This document shows positions 57,988-64,000 of a stretch of DNA of 64,000 nucleotides, in pieces (within the stretch, counting starts at the first letter, position 1; every line of letters begins with the position of its first letter). This DNA comes from Coriolopsis trogii. Lineage: Eukaryota; Basidiomycota; Agaricomycetes; Polyporales; Polyporaceae. Under the pieces are notes generated by a model that worked only from the letters and a program-made list of their open reading frames with translations, did not search any database and had not been told where the DNA came from. Location of the stretch: the NCBI GenBank assembly GCA_020543525.1, contig JAHYIO010000001.1, positions 868,001 through 932,000 on the forward strand. The letters run 5' to 3'. The position numbers and the translations under genes were made by a program.

Positions 57988-60287
57988 TCAAACTCTCACC
58001 CATCCCCGACAGTTGTCAGCGCCGCACATGCACTCCCGTGCGCCCTCGGGCGGGGTCTCTTGGCGCATGCGGCCCTTGTTCTTGCGACTCGCGAACTCCT
58101 TGGCTGCTTTGGGGTCGTAGTCGATGCTGAGTTCTGTGCGGGGCGGGATATCCCTGGTGGCGACGAATGCGAGGTAGGGTTGATTCAGCTGTTACGTGTG
58201 GTCTTTGTGAGTCTATCAGTTGTGCACAGAGAAACCGGCCATGAACATACCTCTGGTATCGTGTCCCAGATGACAGGCACGACGCGTAGATTAGGGTGGC
58301 ATGAGTGACTACCCGTCCGTTGGAGTGATACAAGAGATGCACTGTCAGCGTTTGTACGGTACCACAGCTGCAATACCCACTTGATGAATCTCGTCCAATT
58401 ACCTGTTTCCCGATGAGCATCCCGACGAGAGACTCGACAGCAGATGCTTACCATGTGCATACCCATCTACAGAGTACCTCTCGCTGTCGTCGTCATCTTC
58501 TGCATCATGCTCGTGAACGTCCAGGTCGAATATGTAGGACTTGTGCTCGCCCCGGTAAGTATCAGCTTCCTCGCGGCGGCTATCATACAACGTCAGAAAA
58601 GAAGCATACAAGCTCGCATGTGTGTAAACAGCCTACATGAGACGACTAACATGCACGGACAGGTCAGCAGTGGTCCGAGAAGGAGACGGAGGCAGAGGCT
58701 TGCATACGCACCCAGTATACACCCCGACGACTTTGCCTCGCGGGAGAGGGACCGTCGCACGTGCGCCCCATCCGCATTCTTGGGTTCTGTACACCTCGAT
58801 GGGCACGTCACGAGGGAGCTGCGCGACGCGATTACGACACTGATCCTCGCACGGACAGCCCTATGAGTAGGCATTTCGATCGCGTTCAGTAGGAGAGGTG
58901 GACGTTTTCAGGAGGCGCGCACCCTATTGCACTCGATGATCTCCATTCCAGAGCCAACTGTGAAATTGTAGAGGCCCTATGAGCTGTTAGTTTCGATGCG
59001 GTATGGGACGACGTGCAGTCTACGACCCTACCTTTCTGTTGTAGGCAAAGGTCTTCTCTCCGGAGGCGTTCATCAGTTCGGAGGGGCCCTGGCAGCCGCA
59101 CTCTGCAGCATCGGTGCAGCGGTCGACGCAATCACAGCTGACGAGACAGTCTATGACGTCCTTGTTCGTTGGTACATCGGGTGCCCTACGCGTGGAAGAA
59201 AACACGACAACGGTCAGCCCAGTGCGAGCAGTAGACCGTTGTATCGCGCACCTGACGTATCTACGCTCGAGATATCGAAACCCTTGGACAAGCCGCGGGA
59301 GGTCTTCCTCATTGACGTCGTTCACGAACGTCACCGGAGCAGCCCCCTGCAGCCTCTCTGCCCATTCATCCTCGAGAGCCTTGCGCCGCTGCAGCCGGGC
59401 TTCCCGTTTCCGCACCGTCGCCGACCTCCTTGAAGAAGATTGCTCCATTTCAGAATCCGAAGCTGTCGAGGAGACCTGTATACGAACGTTTGCTCGGTGC
59501 GGAAGGCGCCTCATGGGCCTCCCAGCAATCCTGTCGGCACTGCTGCTCGCCGGAGATCCCGACGACGCCCGATCGCGACTTGTCGAGGGTCCGGACGTGC
59601 TGTGACTCGACGACGGCCTATGGCTCGAAGTCGACCGCGGTCGACGTCCGGTCGAGGCCGAAACATCTGCGCTGGCACCCGATCCCTGAGCGGTACTCGC
59701 ACTCGCCGGCGGCGCGGGCCCAACGCGTTTGAGCATCCCGTCAAAGTCGATGGGCTGGCGCGGGTTCCCGTCCGGCATGTACTGCTTCTTCAGCTCCTCG
59801 TACCCCCGCGCGCGTTCGATCGTCAGGTCCTCATGCAGCATATGCCAGTCCTCGATGCCAACCGCGATGGCCGAGCTCTCCTCCGCCGCCGCCTTGCGTT
59901 TCGCGGCCTGTTTCCTGTCCCAGCGCGCGATGAGTGCGTCCAGGTTGGCCTGCTCGCCGGGCTTCTCCCACGTCGTGTTCGTACCGTCCTTGCGCGTCCA
60001 GCCCTCGCCCCATTTCACCTGTAATAACGCGGCAAGAAGAGTGAGCGAGCGCCACGGTTGGCATCGGAGACCTGTCATTGATCAATCGTACTACCTCGTA
60101 TCTGTCAGAGAAGAGGCGTTAGCATCAGTATCAGGTCGGAGTCGAATATGTTCGAGACAAGCCTCGTTCCATTCAATGTGACGCTCTCCCCCACCACCCC
60201 TGCAACAACCCACTCCTGGTCGGAGTCGCCGTCGTATGATTCGACAGGCGTGGACGGGGGCGATAAGTCGTAGTCTTCATCAGACAT
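57988..60287 (-). CDS. clr4: Histone H3K9 methyltransferase, Clr4/SUV39 type (chromo, pre-SET, SET, post-SET)
   Basis: Writes H3K9 methylation in heterochromatin. Eleven exons: 60287-60163, 60101-60095 (7 nt), 60018-59252, 59185-59032, 58976-58923, 58860-58712, 58645-58637 (9 nt), 58579-58452, 58402-58381, 58308-58251, 58188-57988; the frame closes at 557 residues. Chromodomain from residue 26: [20 protein letters not shown] then VKWGEGW…TWE. A long Ser/Arg-rich linker follows. Pre-[36 protein letters not shown], and [94 protein letters not shown]. Post-[11 protein letters not shown]. The 7- and 9-nt exons are forced by the domain sequence; the first donor is then GC (AG|GCTTGT). Confidence 0.93.
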
Positions 60288-61068
60288 GCCGCCGAGGAGT
60301 GGTCGATGATCCTAGAAGTTCGCGACTCGGAGAGCCTCGTGGTGCTGCGGTAAGCTGCAGATGAGCCATGGTCCAACTTCAAGTTGCCAAACCACTACTG
60401 CCCCGAAGGCACGTGGCTCCTGTCCTTGTCCCGGACGCGATCAAACCATAACATCTGTCTCTCTCAAACGCGAGAATTGTCCTGGACCTAATCAATGACT
60501 TGTAGATTGCAGAATAAGTACAGGATGACAAACAAATAATGCGCTCGATATACTATAAAACAAATTACGGGGCCTAGAAGAGAGGGATGGCAGGTTGCAA
60601 ATGGGCTGGTACGCTGTACAAGTGTGAAAAAGTACGCAGTACAAGGTGACAGGTAGGGATGCGAGCAGCAAGCGATATAAAAGGCTGAGTACTAGATGGG
60701 GGAGACCAACGACTTTGTTTATGTATGTATGTATTGCACGGTGCGGGGAAAGCGAGAAGAGCGAGTTATATATGACGAAACACCTGTTGATGCGGATGTG
60801 CAAAATACAATTGCGCGATGCTGGTAATATATTCGAGGGAGCCCGGAATGCATGGGGGAGGGTCCGGGGAGGTAGAGACCAAGATGCCCGGGAGGATAGT
60901 AAACAGGGTTCATAGCGGGCCGGCATAGGTATAATCCCGCACGCGATCGGGATGGCGCGCGGGCAAGGGCGGATTACGACTTGACGATAGTTGACAAAAG
61001 GAGTGACGAAGGATACACATGAGGTCCTGTTCTCAACCGAGACCATGGCCAACCAGGACCACGACAGC
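60288..61068. other. Intergenic region
   Basis: Promoter side of the methyltransferase at the left and the 3' flank of the PUF gene at the right. A/T-rich in 60500-60850; no gene. Confidence 0.5.
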
Positions 61069-64000
61069 TTACATGCCGTATGCGAAGGACCGCTGGTAGG
61101 GATCGGCTGCTACGCCGACCGGGAACGCGTTGACGTTCGAGTACGACGACACGCCCGAGAACGCGCCCGCGTGCGAGTGAGGGGGCGTGAGACCGCTCGG
61201 GCTGTGGTTGTTCGATCCCTGCATCACATAGCTGTCGATCGAGTGCGACTGCAGACCATGCAGCTGAGGTGCATGCAAACTCGGGCCACCTTGGAGCCCA
61301 TACAACCCGTTCTGGGTCGTGTACGCGTCTGCCAGCGCGCCCGCCTGGAGGTGGGACATATGGCGGCCACCGTTCGGAACCATGCCCATGCCTTGATTGC
61401 CGAGGGACATGTTGACGAGACCTTGCTGATTGTGATGGTAGCCTCCGCCGTACACATCGTTGTGCTCCCGCTGCAGCTTGTTCTGGATCCTCTTGCCATA
61501 GGGGGTGTTCCGGATGAGCGGGAGAACGGGTCGGATACCCTCGACGAGGAGGGCACGCTGGCTGGGCTCCGCATAGTCCAAGGCAGTCTGCCACACTCAC
61601 GCTCAGCGAACCCTGCAAAAGTTGATGCGCGGTGATGGGAGCACGCACCTGCACACAGTAATTGCCGTAGGAATCACGCAAGAGCTTCTCCAGGCGAGTT
61701 CTGTTCAGAAGCTCGCCGATCAACATCTTGCGCGTACTGTGTTCGGCCACACGAATGCACTGTGTGAAGCCAAGTCTGATGAGTAACTCTAAGCGGGTGT
61801 TGGTATGTTATCAAACCCACCTTCTCAATGACGTTCGAACTGAACTTCTGGACAGACAGCGCGCATACGTTCCCAGTGAACTGCCGGATCACCGCGTCGC
61901 TGAAGCGGTTATCATTCAGGTCAAGGATGTACTGCACAACCTGTAAAATGAAGCATGCATCAGAACTACCAATACAAACACGTTGCGCTGAACAAGAAAA
62001 CTCACGTAGTTGCCGTAAGGATCCTGTACGAGAGTAAGCGCGTTGTACGTGATCTCGTTCACGAGTTGGACACGTTGGTGCTCAGACGCATGGTCAATGC
62101 AGCGCTGGAGAACGCAGCAACCATGGCGGTGAGTGGCAACCTCAACGCAGTTGGCCGCAACGGCATTGTAAATGAACTGTCCATATGATTAGCGCTTACT
62201 CTGGAGGGTCACTAGCTACCGCGCGCTTACTTGGTTGTCCTCCGGAGCGAGCTTGTTGAGGCACTTCTGGATCACGTGGTTACCGTTCAGGTCCTTGATC
62301 AAGACGACGACGTGCAGGCTGAGCGCGAGGATGATCGAATGAATCTGAATGTTGCAGCCAAAGTCAGTCTACCCGATTCATCCCGTAAGTGGTATAAGAA
62401 GATCGACTGGAGCGACACTTGCCTGCCTGCGGGTTGACAAGAAGTCAATCATCTTCTGGACTGCGCGAGTGCCGTGCATGTTTAACGAGATGTTGACGAG
62501 TTCCTGCGCGACGGACTCGCAGATGACGTTCCTCTGCTCATCCGTGGAGTACTCCAAGAGCTTCTGGCACAAGTAGTTGCCAAACGGATCTGCGAAAGGC
62601 TTAGAGAGGATCATTGAACAAGAGATACGGGCAAAACTCACCCGTCATGAGATCTGCGAAATGACCAAACGTCTCACGGAAGATCATATCACGATGCTCC
62701 GGGACACCCTCTTCGAGCTTCTTCTGGAGGTAGCGGCAACCGTGCTGATCTTTGCATAGCTGCGGGATCTCCCCCACAAGGTCCTCAAGACGCGTACCCG
62801 CAAAGCGGTTGACTGCAACCGGAGGTAAGTTCGACAGCTGAGATGATGAGAGCACTGCAACAACATACACTCACGGTCAATATCACCGCGCTTGTGCTTG
62901 GGCCCGTGCAAGCCATTCATCTTGCTGTCCGCGCCGTTAGGACGGCCGTTCACGCTGAAGCCATACTTGGCACCGTTGTGGTGGTAAAGTGCCGTAGAGC
63001 CCGTCGCACCGACACCACCAACACCACGACCAGGCGACTCGAAGCCGTAAGAATTGTAACGGCCGCCCTCCATGCCGCCGGACAGACCATAGACGCCATC
63101 ATCGCGGTACTGCTGGAAACACGCAACATCAGTACTTGAAACGTTGATGCTCGCCGATGATCAAAACGCACGTCGTCGATCCCCGACTGGATGGAGTTGA
63201 AGCTCAGCGGGCTGTTATCAAATTGGCCAGATGGCATACGAGACAAAGACGGGTTGAGGTCGCTGTCCTCGCTGAGCTGGCGCGACATCTGTGCGCTGAG
63301 GATGCCATTGATGTTGTGCGGGTCGCCGGACAACGGCGTGCCCGGGGCTTTCGCCAACTGTCCAGCTGAACCAGGCATACCGGGGAGTGGGGTAGCGGGC
63401 ACGGAACGAGCGGAAGTAATCGAGGACAGAGTGTCCCCAAGACTGAGTGGCGATCCGCGACGAGAGGACAAGCCCTGGGCAAGCCCCTGTGAGACTTGCT
63501 GTAGGAGCGGGGTGGTAGTACCGGAAACGGTGCCGTTCGTCTTCGAACCAGCCAAATCAGCAAGGCTAGGAGAGAGGCTCATCGCCGGGTTGGTGACATT
63601 GCGGCGATCCGAACGACCCAGACTGTCGGGCATACGCCCACTGCCATTGAACTGGGGCCATTCGGACGGTTTCTGCATTCCGAGTCGACAAAGCCGATGG
63701 ATTGCGAAAGAGTGTTTCGTGCGCGAAGGGGGGAAAGATGGTAAGGGGCGGAAAGAGACTTTGTAAGTTCAAAACGCACCTTGTTGGTGTAACCGTTCCC
63801 GTATTTGTCCTCGTCCGATGTGGGGAGGTGACGCATAGCATCTGTGACACATGAGACATTAATTTTAAACGGAAAGGGAATTCACGCACTATGCATCTCC
63901 TGATCCAACTGCTCGTCCAGCATCATCCCAGCGTTATACACACTCGCATAATCGTTCGTGAACCGTCCACTGTTGGAGCGCAAGATGGAGTGAGGGACAT
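61069..64000 (-). CDS. Pumilio/PUF-family RNA-binding protein, 5' part beyond window
   Basis: Binds UGUA-containing 3' UTRs and represses or localises mRNAs. Runs off the right edge: the rightmost exon (63890 to the edge) is already in frame with LRSNSGRFTNDYASVYNAGM, so the start lies outside. Further exons: 63841-63780, 63672-63172, 63112-62875, 62812-62642, 62589-62423, 62344-62231, 62176-62006, 61940-61821, 61759-61649, 61587-61069. Pumilio repeats begin near 62805 (NRFAGTRLEDLVGEIPQLCK, DQHGCRYLQKKL) and continue with DPFGNYLCQKLLEY, NMHGTRAVQKMIDFL, LNGNHVIQKCLNKL, HRHGCCVLQRCIDHA, DPYGNYVVQYILDL, KFSSNVIEKCIRVA and DSYGNYCVQ: eight repeats. The N-terminal part is Ser/Gly/Pro-rich; a Gly/His/Asn/Ser-rich tail of about 140 residues follows the last repeat. 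The intron at 62422-62345 has a GC donor (CAG|GCAAGT). Confidence 0.94.

Noticed and set aside
58444..58866. 140-codon plus-strand frame
   Set aside because: Antisense to the SET-domain exons and their introns.

Overview
The window is fungal nuclear DNA. Nearly every gene is broken by short GT-AG introns of about 50-65 bp, genes sit close together on both strands, and the gene content (a FunK1 kinase, a HET-domain relic, a KNH-like wall/membrane protein, a GH99-like protein with a long proline-rich tail, serine/proline-rich regulators) points to a basidiomycete, most likely an Agaricomycete. A polypore is my best guess, by inference only. There are no operons, CRISPR arrays, rRNA or tRNA genes that I can recognise.

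Layout, left to right. 0.5-9.3 kb: C2H2 zinc-finger regulator (+), GH99-like protein with a giant disordered tail (-), APC11 RING subunit (+), YFH7-like P-loop kinase (-), metallo-beta-lactamase-fold protein (+). 9.3-15.6 kb: a decayed inverted-repeat element, a broken copy of TRS31, a many-exon serine carboxypeptidase (-), and COP9 signalosome subunit 7 (-). 15.9-27.7 kb: TRK potassium transporter (-), a three-copy minisatellite, RGP1 (+), and a PSP1-domain protein (+). 28-40.8 kb: GNAT acetyltransferase (-), a large Ser/Pro-rich protein (+), FunK1 kinase (-), a HET pseudogene (+), a KNH-like single-pass membrane protein (-), and a small unknown (-). 41-50.6 kb: a cullin-repeat-only protein (-) diverging from SWC5 (+), a BTB protein (-) diverging from intact TRS31 (+), and a DHODH-like protein (+). 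51.5-64 kb: HMG-box factor (-), a Tc1/mariner-type MITE, a CaMK-family kinase (+), a Clr4/SUV39 H3K9 methyltransferase (-), and a PUF RNA-binding protein (-) that runs off the right edge.

Most genes are unrelated housekeeping or regulatory functions. Recurring themes are the ubiquitin/cullin system (APC11, CSN7, cullin-repeat protein), chromatin (SWC5, H3K9 methyltransferase), Golgi/TRAPP traffic (RGP1, TRS31) and signalling kinases. Accessory or fast-evolving DNA lies in four pockets: 9.9-10.9 kb, 20.2-20.5 kb, 36.6-38.3 kb and 54.6-55.1 kb. Splice sites were read by eye from protein continuity. Where I say the reading frame closes across the exons, I checked that the exon lengths sum to whole codons.
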